In this document: positions 25,730-34,616 of the stretch, piece by piece
Layout of the letters: every line of letters begins with the position of its first letter
Position numbering within the stretch: the first letter of the stretch is position 1
Assembly: GCA_019685555.1 (NCBI GenBank)
Contig: JABFQN010000006.1
Span: 20,468 to 84,467 of the forward strand
Direction of reading: 5' to 3'
Source of the DNA: Candidatus Bathyarchaeota archaeon A05DMB-3
GTDB lineage: Archaea; Thermoproteota; Bathyarchaeia; Bathyarchaeales; Bathycorpusculaceae
DNA: 64,000 bases
Made by a program: the position numbers and the translations under genes
The notes under the pieces: model-generated
Databases searched by the model: none
The model's input: only the letters and a program-made list of their open reading frames with translations
Told to the model about the DNA's origin: nothing

Positions 25730-26710
25730 TTAGGCGTAAACATCTTCTAAGGCTTCTTGAGGTGCTGGATATGGGCTTTCCATAGAATATTTAACAGCCT
25801 CTTCAATTTCAGTTGAAACCTCTTCCTCAATTCGCTGAATTTCCACTTCTGTGAGAATAGTAGATTGCAGAAGCCTTTCCCGTAACTGTTTAATTGGGTC
25901 TTTGGCAAGCCACGCTTCAACCTCCTCTTTGGGTCTATATTTGGCTGGGTCTACACGGGAATGCCCCCTATGCCTATAAGTCTTACACTCAATAAGGGTT
26001 GGGCCTTCATCTCTTCGCGCCCTTTCAACCGCGCTTAAGGCAGCTTCATAGACGGCTAAAACGTCGTTTCCGTCAACAACAACTCCTGGAATTCCGTAAG
26101 CTGTAGCTCTATCTGCAATGTTTTCGATTTTCATCGCTATTGACTGGCGGGTTCCCATGGCGTACAAGTTGTTTTCGCAGACGAAGATTACTGGCAGTTG
26201 CCATATAGCCGCCATGTTTATGCCTTCATGGAATGTCCCTTGATTTGAGGCGCCGTCGCCGAAGAAACATGCCACAACTTGGCCAGTTTTTCTAAGTTTT
26301 ATGGATAAGGCTGCACCAGCGGCTATTGGGATTCCCGCGCCAACGACGGCTGTGGCGCCTAGCATTCCAATGTTAAAGTCTGCAATATGCATGGAGCCGC
26401 CTTTACCCTTACAGTAGCCTGTCTTTTTGCCTAAGATTTCAGCCATTACGCGTTTTATTTCTGCGCCTTTTGCTATGCAGTGACCGTGTCCCCGGTGGGT
26501 GCTTGTGATGTAGTCGTCTTTTCTGAGGGCACTGCAGACGCCGACAGCCACTGCCTCTTGTCCCGTGTAGAGGTGTATTGTTCCGGGTACAAGGTTTTGA
26601 GCGTAGAGTTCGAAAACCTTTTCTTCGAAAAGCCGAATTTTAACCATCATCTTATACATTTCAACAAGTTTATTCTTTGTTAGATTTGCAGTCAACGTCA
26701 ATTTTTTCAT
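25730..26710 (-). CDS. 2-oxoacid or acetoin dehydrogenase E1 component, alpha subunit
   Basis: The 326-residue protein has the thiamine-diphosphate motif CFFGDGASNQGTFHEGINMA...WQLPVIFVCENN (GDG...NN) and the phosphorylation-loop region YRHRGHSRVDPAKYR. HLYTGQEAVAVG and TSTHRGHGHCIAKG are also conserved E1-alpha blocks. Sequence alone does not separate pyruvate from acetoin or branched-chain enzymes; the short form (326 residues) and LLGKKTGYCKGKGGSMHI-like region fit AcoA/PdhA. AAAGGG just upstream supports the ATG start. Confidence 0.92.
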   Translation of the reverse strand: MKKLTLTANLTKNKLVEMYKMMVKIRLFEEKVFELYAQNLVPGTIHLYTGQEAVAVGVCSALRKDDYITSTHRGHGHCIAKGAEIKRVMAEILGKKTGYCKGKGGSMHIADFNIGMLGATAVVGAGIPIAAGAALSIKLRKTGQVVACFFGDGASNQGTFHEGINMAAIWQLPVIFVCENNLYAMGTRQSIAMKIENIADRATAYGIPGVVVDGNDVLAVYEAALSAVERARRDEGPTLIECKTYRHRGHSRVDPAKYRPKEEVEAWLAKDPIKQLRERLLQSTILTEVEIQRIEEEVSTEIEEAVKYSMESPYPAPQEALEDVYA

Positions 26711-26791
26711 CCCTTTTTCTGTTTTACCTTTCTTAATGGTTTGGATACTTTTATATTATTCTTTAAATGTGTTGAATGACAAGGAAAGGAC

Positions 26792-28188
26792 ATGAAAACT
26801 GGGCGTTTACTCGCTGCAACCGTAACGCTTGTAACAATCTCAACATTTCTATTAACAGTTACTTTTTGTGTTTTCCTGAATTCGCAAGCATCCAAGATTC
26901 TGGTGTTTTGAAATATGAGGTGAAGAATGTTTTCGTCGGCGAGCTTAAGCACACAATCCAGATAACGAATCCAACAAATAACAGAATAGCTGGAAAACTT
27001 GTTGTTCCTTTAGTTAAAAATGATACTGCCCGTCATTACGCTATACTTTGCAATATTACGGCAGTAGGAAGCGCGTTTAACGAGCGCTTATTTTTGAATG
27101 ATAGTTCTGGAAATGTGTACGTTTGCTGGGATGGCATAATCCTTCAGCCGCGAGGCACGTTTATTGTGGAGTTGGATTATTATGTGCTCGCTTTCAGCGT
27201 CAATTATCTGGTTAACTCTAGCCTAGTAGAAGGATATGACACAAACTCTGAGCTTTATTTGAAATATACGCAGCCGGAAAAACTCATAGAATCCGACAAC
27301 AAGAAAATAGTTGAAGTGGCGCGGAACATAACAAATGGCGAAAGTGACCCGCATAAAATGGCACTGTTGATATATAGTTTCGTTACCAAACATTTGAAAT
27401 ATGAAATTCAAGATGCTGAAATGGGAGCCCTCTGGGCTTTAGAAAACGGCGTCGGAGATTGCTCAGAGCACTCTTACTTGTTTGTTGCCCTATGTAGAGC
27501 TGTTGGAATACCGGCGAGAATTCAAGCCGGTTTTGCCTTTCACCATGTAGGCGAGGTTATAGAGGATGGACATATGTGGGCTGAATACTACCTTGAAAAC
27601 TATGGATGGATACCTGTTGATGCGACATGGCAACTTTTTGATTCCATAGATTATAGGCATCTAAGCTCGATTCAAAGCATACCAGAAGCCACACCCTACA
27701 CAAACTACGTCTTTAACAATACTGTAGGAATGCAGCCTAAAGATAAACAAAATGTGCGATTTAAACCGATTTCACCTACAGAATTCAGCGGCAACCAGTT
27801 TGCAGAGAAAATAGTTACAGCTGTCCAAAAAACAAGGCAAGTGGAACTTGGAGTCTTTCTCGGAAAAATTTTCGGCACAAATCTAATTTTCTCTTCCGAA
27901 ACGCAGAGGCTTGTGCAGGAAATTTTAGAAAGCAAAATTCACATCCAAAACGCCGCAAACTGTTGGGAAGAAAGCCCAAAAATCGCCCAGTCTAACGTTG
28001 CTTATGCGCTTGAAAGAGCTGAGAGGGCGTTAAAAGACGCTTGGATGCTTATAGTTAAAACCTTCGCCTTATACATGGGTATTCCACTAGCTTTGGTCCT
28101 TATTTCGCTGATTTTTCTCAGGAACCGTTTCCGAAAAAAGCTGTTTGAAGATGTCGGCACAAGTAATATAGCAAGCATGTTCATGTAA
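26792..28188 (+). CDS. secreted transglutaminase-like protein with C-terminal membrane anchor (frameshifted signal peptide)
   Basis: A good signal peptide (MKTGRLLAATVTLVTISTF and onward) begins at the ATG at 26792 after AAGGAAAGGAC, but its frame stops at TGA 26909-26911. The rest of the protein continues in the adjacent frame from about 26908 to 28188, so one base seems to be missing in the run TTTT at 26906-26909. The mature part has an exported beta domain, a transglutaminase core with GVGDCSEHSYLFVALCRAVG (Cys), DGHMWAEYYLE (His) and IPVDATW (Asp), and a final hydrophobic helix with a basic cytoplasmic tail. It probably acts at the cell surface. Confidence 0.75.
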
Positions 28189-28207
28189 AATTAAGCGTGT
28201 GAGTTAA

Positions 28208-29431
28208 ATGCAAAAATCCTATTCAAGGCTGCTGGGAATCGTTGGAAAACCCAACACTGGAAAATCCACGTTTTTTAGCGCTGCTACATTGGCTCCAGCT
28301 GAAATCGCCAATTACCCTTTCACGACAATTAAGCCAAACCGCGGAGTGGGCTATGTAAGAACTCCATGTGTCTGCAAGGAATTCGGCGTTAAAGATACAC
28401 CTGTAAACTCCCTATGCCTCGAAGGAGTAAGGCTAATCCCAGTGGAGTTCATCGACTGTGCTGGACTTGTGCCGGGGGCATGGCAAGGCAGAGGCTTGGG
28501 CAACCAGTTTCTTGACGAGATAAGAAAAGCCGATGTGCTCATCCACATAGTTGACGCTTCTGGAGGAACAGACGCTGAAGGAAGAATATGCAAGCCCGGC
28601 GAACACGATCCACTGGAAGACGTCAAGTTTTTAGAACATGAAATAACCATGTGGATGGCAAACATCCTTAAAAGGGATTGGCCTAAAATTGCCAGAACAG
28701 CCGAATCCGAGTCAAAAGACCTTCTTTCAATATTGGAGGAGAGGCTCAGCGGTTTAGCAGTTAGGAGAGCACACATTTTTGAAGCTGTAAGAAGGGCGGG
28801 GTTGAATGCTGACAAGCCTACAGCTTGGAGTGAGGAAGATTTTTTGATGTTTATTGACACTTTGAGGCAAATTGCAAAACCTATGTTAATAGCTGCAAAC
28901 AAGATGGACATACCAACGGCTGAAGAAAACTTTGAAAGGCTTAAGAAGCTAAACTACGTTGTGGTTCCATGCTGCGCCGAAGCTGAACTTGCCTTAAGAA
29001 GGGCTACGGAGAAAAAACTTATAGAGTACCGACCTGGAGACTGCAGCTTTAAAATAAACAATCGTGAAAAGTTAACGGAAAGCCAGCTCAAAGCGTTGGA
29101 AACGATTAGAGAAAAGGTCTTGCTTAAGTTCGGCTCAACAGGAGTTCAAGAGGCAATAAACATGGCTTACTTTAAACTCTTAAACATGGTTACGGTTTAT
29201 CCGGTGGAGGATTTGGAGCACTTGTCCGACCACAGCGGACGAGTTTTGCCAGACGCCTACATTGTGCCTTATGGAACAACCGCCCGCGAACTCGCCTATT
29301 TAATACATACGGAGCTTGGCGAAAGCTTCATTTACGCCGTCGAAGCCAGAGAGCGGAAAAGAGTTGGAGAAGACTACGTGCTTAAAGACGGAGATGTCAT
29401 TTCGATAGTAAGCGCTAAGAAAAGAGCTTAG
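28208..29431 (+). CDS. ychF: YchF/Obg-type GTP- or ATP-binding protein with TGS domain
   Basis: The 407-residue protein starts GIVGKPNTGKSTFFSAAT (P-loop), then FIDCAGLVPGAWQGRGLGNQ (G3 region), AANKMDIP (NKxD) and a C-terminal TGS domain near VYPVEDLEHL...LIHTELGESF. This is the archaeal branch of YchF (COG0012), which has relaxed nucleotide specificity and ribosome links. The insert of about 60 helical residues after ICKPGEHDP is typical of this branch. It lies 19 bases after the transglutaminase gene. Confidence 0.9.
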   Translation: MQKSYSRLLGIVGKPNTGKSTFFSAATLAPAEIANYPFTTIKPNRGVGYVRTPCVCKEFGVKDTPVNSLCLEGVRLIPVEFIDCAGLVPGAWQGRGLGNQFLDEIRKADVLIHIVDASGGTDAEGRICKPGEHDPLEDVKFLEHEITMWMANILKRDWPKIARTAESESKDLLSILEERLSGLAVRRAHIFEAVRRAGLNADKPTAWSEEDFLMFIDTLRQIAKPMLIAANKMDIPTAEENFERLKKLNYVVVPCCAEAELALRRATEKKLIEYRPGDCSFKINNREKLTESQLKALETIREKVLLKFGSTGVQEAINMAYFKLLNMVTVYPVEDLEHLSDHSGRVLPDAYIVPYGTTARELAYLIHTELGESFIYAVEARERKRVGEDYVLKDGDVISIVSAKKRA

Positions 29432-29439
29432 CATAGGCT

Positions 29440-30222
29440 TTATGCGCCGAAGCGCCTCTTTCGCTTCTGGAAAGTGCGCACTGCTCTCAGAAGGTCGATG
29501 AGGCGGAAGTCAGGCCAGTAAACATCTAAGAAGCAAAGTTCGCTGTAGGCCGATTGCCAAAGCAGAAAACCGCTTAGTCTCTCTTCACCGGAAGTTCTAA
29601 TAATCAAGTCTGGGTCTTGTTTCGGCAGATGCGATGTATACAAGTATTTTTCGAAAAGGTTTTCATTGACGTCTTCTGGTTTAAGCTCTTTCTTTTGCAC
29701 TTTTTCTGCGATTTTCTTTGCTGCGTCAACTATTTCTGCTCTCCCTCCATAGGCGAGGGCGATATTCAGAAAGTGTTTGTCATAGTTTTGTGTGGCTTTT
29801 TCTGCGTCGTTTATGAGTCTCTGCAAGTTTTCCGGCAACATTTTTGTTCTGCCGATTACTTTTACGCGTACCTTGTTTTTGTGGATTCGCTCGTCTTTCA
29901 AGATTTTACGAAGTTTTTCTTCGGCAATTTCCATTATTTCTCCAACTTCTTTTTCAGGGCGGCGGAAATTTTCAGTTGAGAATGCGTAAAGCGTTATAGA
30001 TTTAACGTTAAGTTTTAAACACCAGTCTAGAAGTTGTTCAACTTTTTCAGCGCCTTCCTTGTGGCCGAGCCATGGGGCAAGTGCCTTCTCTGAAGCCCAC
30101 CTTCTGTTTCCATCTAGGATTATTGCTATGTGTTCGGGTTTTTCGCTGTTTTTAATTTGATACCACAGCCACTTTTCATAGAGTTTGTAGGCGCCAACAG
30201 CCGAGAGAATAGTCTTTAGCAT
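29440..30222 (-). CDS. uppS: cis-prenyltransferase (undecaprenyl-type diphosphate synthase)
   Basis: The 260-residue protein has HIAIILDGNRRWASEKAL (catalytic aspartate), HKEGAEKVEQLL, SITLYAFSTENFRRPEKEV, and DLIIRTSGEERLSGFLLWQSAYSEL, all conserved in UppS/DHDDS. It makes the long cis-polyprenyl diphosphate carrier for N-glycan or surface glycan assembly. Its start overlaps the mtnP-like stop by seven bases, so both belong to one transcript running from the DUF373 gene. Confidence 0.94.
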   Translation of the reverse strand: MLKTILSAVGAYKLYEKWLWYQIKNSEKPEHIAIILDGNRRWASEKALAPWLGHKEGAEKVEQLLDWCLKLNVKSITLYAFSTENFRRPEKEVGEIMEIAEEKLRKILKDERIHKNKVRVKVIGRTKMLPENLQRLINDAEKATQNYDKHFLNIALAYGGRAEIVDAAKKIAEKVQKKELKPEDVNENLFEKYLYTSHLPKQDPDLIIRTSGEERLSGFLLWQSAYSELCFLDVYWPDFRLIDLLRAVRTFQKRKRRFGA

Positions 30223-31010
30223 TGCTTAAGCCTCGCATCTTTTAGGGCATTTGCACATGGACATTTGCCTCTGCGCTCCACCGCTAAAGCCTTAACAGTC
30301 TCAATTAAAATTTGCTCCATTTTAGGCTGTACCCTTCTTGAAATATCGTAAACCTCTTTTGGCGTTAAGCGTTCCTGCATGCCGGCAGCCATATTTGAAA
30401 CAAAACAAAGCACTGCATAACACATTGCAAGCTCCCTTGCGAGCACCACTTCTGGAACACCCGTCATTCCAACAACATCAAAGCCTAACCGCCTAAACAT
30501 TTCAATTTCAGCCGGAGTTTCAAAACGGGGTCCTTCAGTGCAAACCAACACTGCACGGTTCCACAAGCGTAAGCCAAGCTTCTCAGCACATCCAATTAGT
30601 GTTTCACGTATTTCTGGGCAATAAGGTTGTGAAACATCAATATGTATGACTGGAGCTTCATCATAAAAGGTTGCAGGGCGATTCTTTGTAAAATCGACAA
30701 AATCATGGGGGATAACAATGTCGCTTGGTTTGAAGTCCTTGTTTATGGCGCCCACAGCGTTTACAGCTATAATTCTTTCAACCCCAAGCTGATGCAACGC
30801 GTAAATGTTTGCCCTATAATTCACTTTGTGTGGAGGGATGGAATGTTCTGGTCCGTGTCTTGGGAGGAAAACCACATTTTTCTCGCCGATTTTTCCAGTG
30901 AATAATGGTGGGGGAATCCCGTAAGGCGTTCCCACGTGTAGTTTTTCGGTGTTTGCAAACATTTTTTCAAAGCCTGTTCCGCCGATGATTGCAATCTCAG
31001 CCTTCTTCAA
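30216..31010 (-). CDS. mtnP: S-methyl-5'-thioinosine/thioadenosine phosphorylase
   Basis: The 264-residue protein has IIGGTGFEKMF, RHGPEHSIPPHKVNYRANI, AVNAVGAINKDFKPSDIVIP and GMTGVPEVVLARELAMCYA. The base-binding region reads VSNMAAG; MTA phosphorylases usually have TDYD there, and thioinosine-type enzymes have N followed by an AAG. This suggests 6-oxopurine (methylthioinosine) preference, which is inference. It would recycle the methylthio-nucleoside left by polyamine synthesis. It overlaps the DUF373 gene by 14 bases and uppS by seven. Confidence 0.9.
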   Translation of the reverse strand: MKKAEIAIIGGTGFEKMFANTEKLHVGTPYGIPPPLFTGKIGEKNVVFLPRHGPEHSIPPHKVNYRANIYALHQLGVERIIAVNAVGAINKDFKPSDIVIPHDFVDFTKNRPATFYDEAPVIHIDVSQPYCPEIRETLIGCAEKLGLRLWNRAVLVCTEGPRFETPAEIEMFRRLGFDVVGMTGVPEVVLARELAMCYAVLCFVSNMAAGMQERLTPKEVYDISRRVQPKMEQILIETVKALAVERRGKCPCANALKDARLKQC

Positions 31011-32193
31011 ACTCTTTCTGCTCTCCTGTCACCTTAAAGAATCCTTTGGCTGATCTATGAATGACAAGTATGACAAGTAATGAAGCTATGCCTATTAAAA
31101 TACCGATTACTATTGAAAATATTAGTGCTTCATAGCCTACTTTAGGGTTAATTAGAATACTAGACGCCGAGTATAGAATCTGTCTAGTCCATCCGATCAA
31201 AACTATTAGGGCGGCATTACGCAAGAGTCTCGAATCCCTCTCAAAATACCAACGTATAGCCCTTCCAGTTAACACTGTACACACGCCTACTATTATGAGG
31301 TCTTCAGATCCGCTAATAAAAACGCCTACAAATTGTGGTAAAATACTAAGCCAGTTTGAAAAGTCCAAGTTTAATTCCATTGCAACATCCCACCCTAGGT
31401 AAATGCCTATTGCTATACATAAAAACCCGGCAATCGTAGAAAACGTTGAAATCTGCACCGGGAGAGGTGGTGGAGAATATTCCTTTATCCAAGTGTAAAA
31501 CTTTCTCGCCATCTTGTCTATTCCAAAGCCCTTCACAAGCATGAAAACTCCTAAGACTATTATAAACGCCATTAAATAATAATGAACTAAGCCGAATATT
31601 GCGAGGATTCCTAATATTAGGAAAAGTATTCCAGGAAGCCCTAATGCTATACGGGAGTAGCGGGGATTTTCCATAAGCATTCTGAAGTATCTTGTGAACA
31701 GGGCTGCCGTCTCCTCAATTGATTCGCTGTGTTTCACCACAATTCTTCTAACGGAGGAGACCGGTACTCTGGATTCCACAAGGGGTAAAACCGCCTCGTC
31801 TAAATAGCCGTCAGTAACCAAAATAACTTCGTTTGCTGGAAAAGAATTTAAAACGTCACTTAGCTCAGCAACTATTTTTCTGTCGGCGCCGACGCCGCCC
31901 AACTCTGAGCCGGATATTGTGGCTATTTCAAAAATTTCGCCTGTTTTTTCCTCGCTGAGGAGGCGGTCGTAGATACGTACTGCCTCAAACATTGCGTTTG
32001 CGTCTGGTTCCTCTGGATCTTTTAAGGCTAGGGCTACTGCAGCGTTAAGGTTTTCCTTTCGACCAATTAAGGGTGTCTTGATTTCCGTTTTTGTCCCTAT
32101 GTCGCCATCTCTGTCCACGCATAGAATCAAAACTTTTTTCTGTTCCTCTTTTTCTTCGTCCTTCGTTGTCATCTGTTCTCTGTTCCCAATCAA
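30997..32193 (-). CDS. DUF373 membrane protein
   Basis: The 398-residue protein has an N-terminal soluble domain with LILCVDRDGDIGTKT, ALKDPEEPDANAMFEAVRI and a GSELGGVGADRKI motif, followed by about six transmembrane helices from residue 190. This is the DUF373 family, widespread in archaea and of unknown function. The N-terminal motif looks like a nucleotide or metal site. It is the first of three overlapping genes with mtnP and uppS. Confidence 0.88.
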   Translation of the reverse strand: MIGNREQMTTKDEEKEEQKKVLILCVDRDGDIGTKTEIKTPLIGRKENLNAAVALALKDPEEPDANAMFEAVRIYDRLLSEEKTGEIFEIATISGSELGGVGADRKIVAELSDVLNSFPANEVILVTDGYLDEAVLPLVESRVPVSSVRRIVVKHSESIEETAALFTRYFRMLMENPRYSRIALGLPGILFLILGILAIFGLVHYYLMAFIIVLGVFMLVKGFGIDKMARKFYTWIKEYSPPPLPVQISTFSTIAGFLCIAIGIYLGWDVAMELNLDFSNWLSILPQFVGVFISGSEDLIIVGVCTVLTGRAIRWYFERDSRLLRNAALIVLIGWTRQILYSASSILINPKVGYEALIFSIVIGILIGIASLLVILVIHRSAKGFFKVTGEQKEFEEG

Positions 32194-32217
32194 TAATTAT
32201 TCAAGGTTACTTTAATT

Positions 32218-33084
32218 TTATGCTATTCCCTTTCCCGCTATAGCCTTAAACTCCTCCCATGTCAGTTTTTCGCCTCGCCTCAGTTTTTCTTTTGCTCGTT
32301 TTTCAATTTCTTCTAGAAGGCTTTCTTCGCTTTTCTTCCTTTCCGCTTCCTCTTCCGCTAGAATTTCCCCTTTGAGCTTTCTTATTTCTTCCAAAATCTT
32401 TCCCATTTCTTCTTGAAACGGCTTCGTTTTTTCTCTTATTTGAAGGAAGAGTTGATGGATGTTGTCTGCCTCTGTTTTAAGTTTTTTAGCTTCCTCTATC
32501 TTTTTGAGCCTCTCCTCGTGAATTTTTTGACTTTTCTCTGCTTCCCCCACTATTTTTTCGTGGAGAAGTTTAGCCCTTGCTTCAAGAGCTTTTAATTCAG
32601 CTTTCGTTTCAAGTTTTTTCTGGCTTAACTGTTCTATTTTTCTGTGGATGTTAAGCTGGCTTTCTAACTGTTTAACTTTTTCGACGAGTTGTTTCTCCTC
32701 TTGAAGATCTAGTGGTGTTGTCTGAATCCTCCATTCGATGCCTTCAATTTCTTTTCGAAGCGTGTTGAAACTTTTAGGTGGCTTCTTTTTCGCCAAAATT
32801 TCAATTTCATTTTTTAAATTTTTAAGTTCCATAATTTTTTTGGCAATCTCTGTTTTTATTTGGCTTTTTTGCTGTTTCAGTTCCCTAACTCTTGCATTTA
32901 TTTCGTCTCTGGCTTTTTTTAGCTTTAGAATTTCAGCCTGCAAGGCTTTGAATTCCATGTTAAGCTTGTTTCTTTTTTCGGCAAGCTCTCTGGCTTCCGC
33001 GTCAAGTTTTTCCTTTTGCTCCCTTAAAAACGAAAGTTTACGGCTTAGCTCCTCGATTTTGTTGATTTTCTCTTGTTTTGACAA
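32218..33084 (-). CDS. archaeal coiled-coil protein (COG1340-like)
   Basis: The 288-residue protein is almost entirely charged coiled coil rich in Lys, Glu and Leu, with few breaks (a short KKPPKSFNTLRKEIEGIEW loop near residue 100). The C-terminus ends with GEKLTWEEFKAI, a small conserved helix I recall from the COG1340 family of archaeal coiled-coil proteins. Its function is unknown. It lies 24 bases upstream-facing of DUF373 and directly follows the Thg1-like gene without gap. Confidence 0.75.
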   Translation of the reverse strand: MSKQEKINKIEELSRKLSFLREQKEKLDAEARELAEKRNKLNMEFKALQAEILKLKKARDEINARVRELKQQKSQIKTEIAKKIMELKNLKNEIEILAKKKPPKSFNTLRKEIEGIEWRIQTTPLDLQEEKQLVEKVKQLESQLNIHRKIEQLSQKKLETKAELKALEARAKLLHEKIVGEAEKSQKIHEERLKKIEEAKKLKTEADNIHQLFLQIREKTKPFQEEMGKILEEIRKLKGEILAEEEAERKKSEESLLEEIEKRAKEKLRRGEKLTWEEFKAIAGKGIA

Positions 33085-33870
33085 TTAAGCCCGCCTTTTC
33101 TCTTTTACCCATTCAAGAATCTGCTGGATTAATTTTGCGCCGTTATCTTTGGAGAAGAGGGGTAAATCCCAGTTTTCTTTAATCTTCCAGCGGATGTTTT
33201 GTTTTTCTGCGGTTATTTTGCGGTGGGGTTCCTTGTATATGAGGATTCCCCTCCTCTGCCATGGGGGCGTTTGAATCAAATTTATTCCATGTCTAAAAAG
33301 TGTTTCGTGAATCTCACTGGTTTTCATTCCTCTAAGCATTTTGGCGATTTCTTTAGGCGTTTGTCCCATTTTTCGGAAAAGCCAATAGGCGTAAGCGTTA
33401 TTGTGGTTTCTCCACGCGTTGGTCTGCCTCCAAGCCATATACTCCAATATTTCTTCTTCGTTTAACATAATTACTATTCGTGAATCAAAGGCGGCTGTAG
33501 CTGTTTTGCCAAAAAGCTTTTGCACGCACAAGGCGAAGGCTGTGGAAACCATACTGGGTATGACAGAATCTATTTTCTCCACTCTTCCACGAAACGGTGC
33601 TGGACTTGTGAATAAAATGTTTAGTTCGTCGCTAACTACATAGATTAAGGCTGGGCTAAACCCTTTTTCGAAAAGCTCTCTGCCAGCATATACTAGGCAT
33701 TCTGCAAATTTTTTGTCGAAGGGTTTTTCGGCGTTAATTGCCTCTGAAAGCTCTTTAAACTTCCATCCATCCAATCTGAGGAAAAATGGGTTTTCCAGCG
33801 GAATTGAAGTTTTCGAGAAAATTTCATTTTTAGTTAAGCTTCTGTAACTATTCAAGGATGATTCGGGCAT
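33085..33870 (-). CDS. thg1: Thg1-like 3'-5' RNA polymerase (tRNA-His guanylyltransferase family)
   Basis: The 261-residue protein has the Thg1 metal motifs: NPFFLRLDGWKFKEL (first aspartate) and VVSDELNILF (second aspartate with glutamate), followed by AFDSRIVIML and AWRQTNAWRNHNNAYAYWLF, which corresponds to the WRQxxxxxNNxYN block. Thg1-like proteins add nucleotides to the 5' end of tRNAs in the reverse direction, either G-1 to tRNA-His or as 5'-end repair. The tRNA-His gene lies 3.2 kb away. The start overlaps the acdB stop by 23 bases. Confidence 0.85.
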   Translation of the reverse strand: MPESSLNSYRSLTKNEIFSKTSIPLENPFFLRLDGWKFKELSEAINAEKPFDKKFAECLVYAGRELFEKGFSPALIYVVSDELNILFTSPAPFRGRVEKIDSVIPSMVSTAFALCVQKLFGKTATAAFDSRIVIMLNEEEILEYMAWRQTNAWRNHNNAYAYWLFRKMGQTPKEIAKMLRGMKTSEIHETLFRHGINLIQTPPWQRRGILIYKEPHRKITAEKQNIRWKIKENWDLPLFSKDNGAKLIQQILEWVKEKRRA

Positions 33871-34543
33871 CTACTGTTTTTGCTCCCTTTGTGTAAACCA
33901 TTATTGGATTTAAGTCGAGCTCCTTAATTTCCATATGCTCAGTGACAAGCCTCGAAGTGTTTAGTAAAATCTTTACTATGGCTTCGGTGTCTGCTGGCGG
34001 CATGTTCCTATAACCACTAAGCAGCGGGTAAGCCTTAATATCTGTTAGCATTTCGCAGGCTTCTGCTTCGGTTATTGGTGCTATTTTGAAGGTGACGTCT
34101 TTTAAGACTTCAACGAAGACTCCTCCAAGCCCAAACATGAGGGCGGGACCAAACTGGGGGTCTTTAATGGCGCCTACTATGACTTCTGTTGAGGGTGGAG
34201 CCATTTCCTGCACTATTAGGCCAACTATTTTTGCGTCTTTCTTATGCTTCTTAACATTCTTCATTATTTGTTTATAGGCTGCTCTAACCTCTTTTCTATC
34301 TTTAAGGTTTAGCATTACTCCGCCGACGTCTGACTTGTGGATTATGTCTGGCGAGACAATTTTTAAAACAACTGGAAAGCCTATTTCCTCTGCGAATTTG
34401 ACGGTTTCAGCCTCGTTTTTAGCGAGTTTAAACTTTGTGACGGGTATGCCATATTCCATGCAGATTGTTTTCGCCTCGGTTTCAAGCAGATACTTTCTAT
34501 TTTCTGCGGTTGCGTTTGCGATTATTTTAGGAGTTTGCTTCAT
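33848..34543 (-). CDS. acdB: acetate-CoA ligase (ADP-forming) beta subunit, ATP-grasp
   Basis: The 231-residue protein is the ATP-grasp beta subunit: LETEAKTICMEYGIPVTKF, GFPVVLKIVSPDIIHKSDVGGV (conserved histidine region), IVQEMAPPSTEVIVGAIKDPQFGP and MFGLGGVFVEVLKDVTFKIAP. With the alpha subunit (CoA-binding) it makes ATP from acyl-CoA, ADP and phosphate. The alpha subunit is not in the window. It could serve acetyl-CoA produced by the pyruvate oxidoreductase at 38-41 kb. Confidence 0.9.
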   Translation of the reverse strand: MKQTPKIIANATAENRKYLLETEAKTICMEYGIPVTKFKLAKNEAETVKFAEEIGFPVVLKIVSPDIIHKSDVGGVMLNLKDRKEVRAAYKQIMKNVKKHKKDAKIVGLIVQEMAPPSTEVIVGAIKDPQFGPALMFGLGGVFVEVLKDVTFKIAPITEAEACEMLTDIKAYPLLSGYRNMPPADTEAIVKILLNTSRLVTEHMEIKELDLNPIMVYTKGAKTVDARIILE

Positions 34544-34616
34544 GCTCCCCGCCTCTAGAGAAATAATTAGTAGTCTTGTTTAGGTTATTTAAGGGATTTC
34601 TCTATAAACAGCGTTT

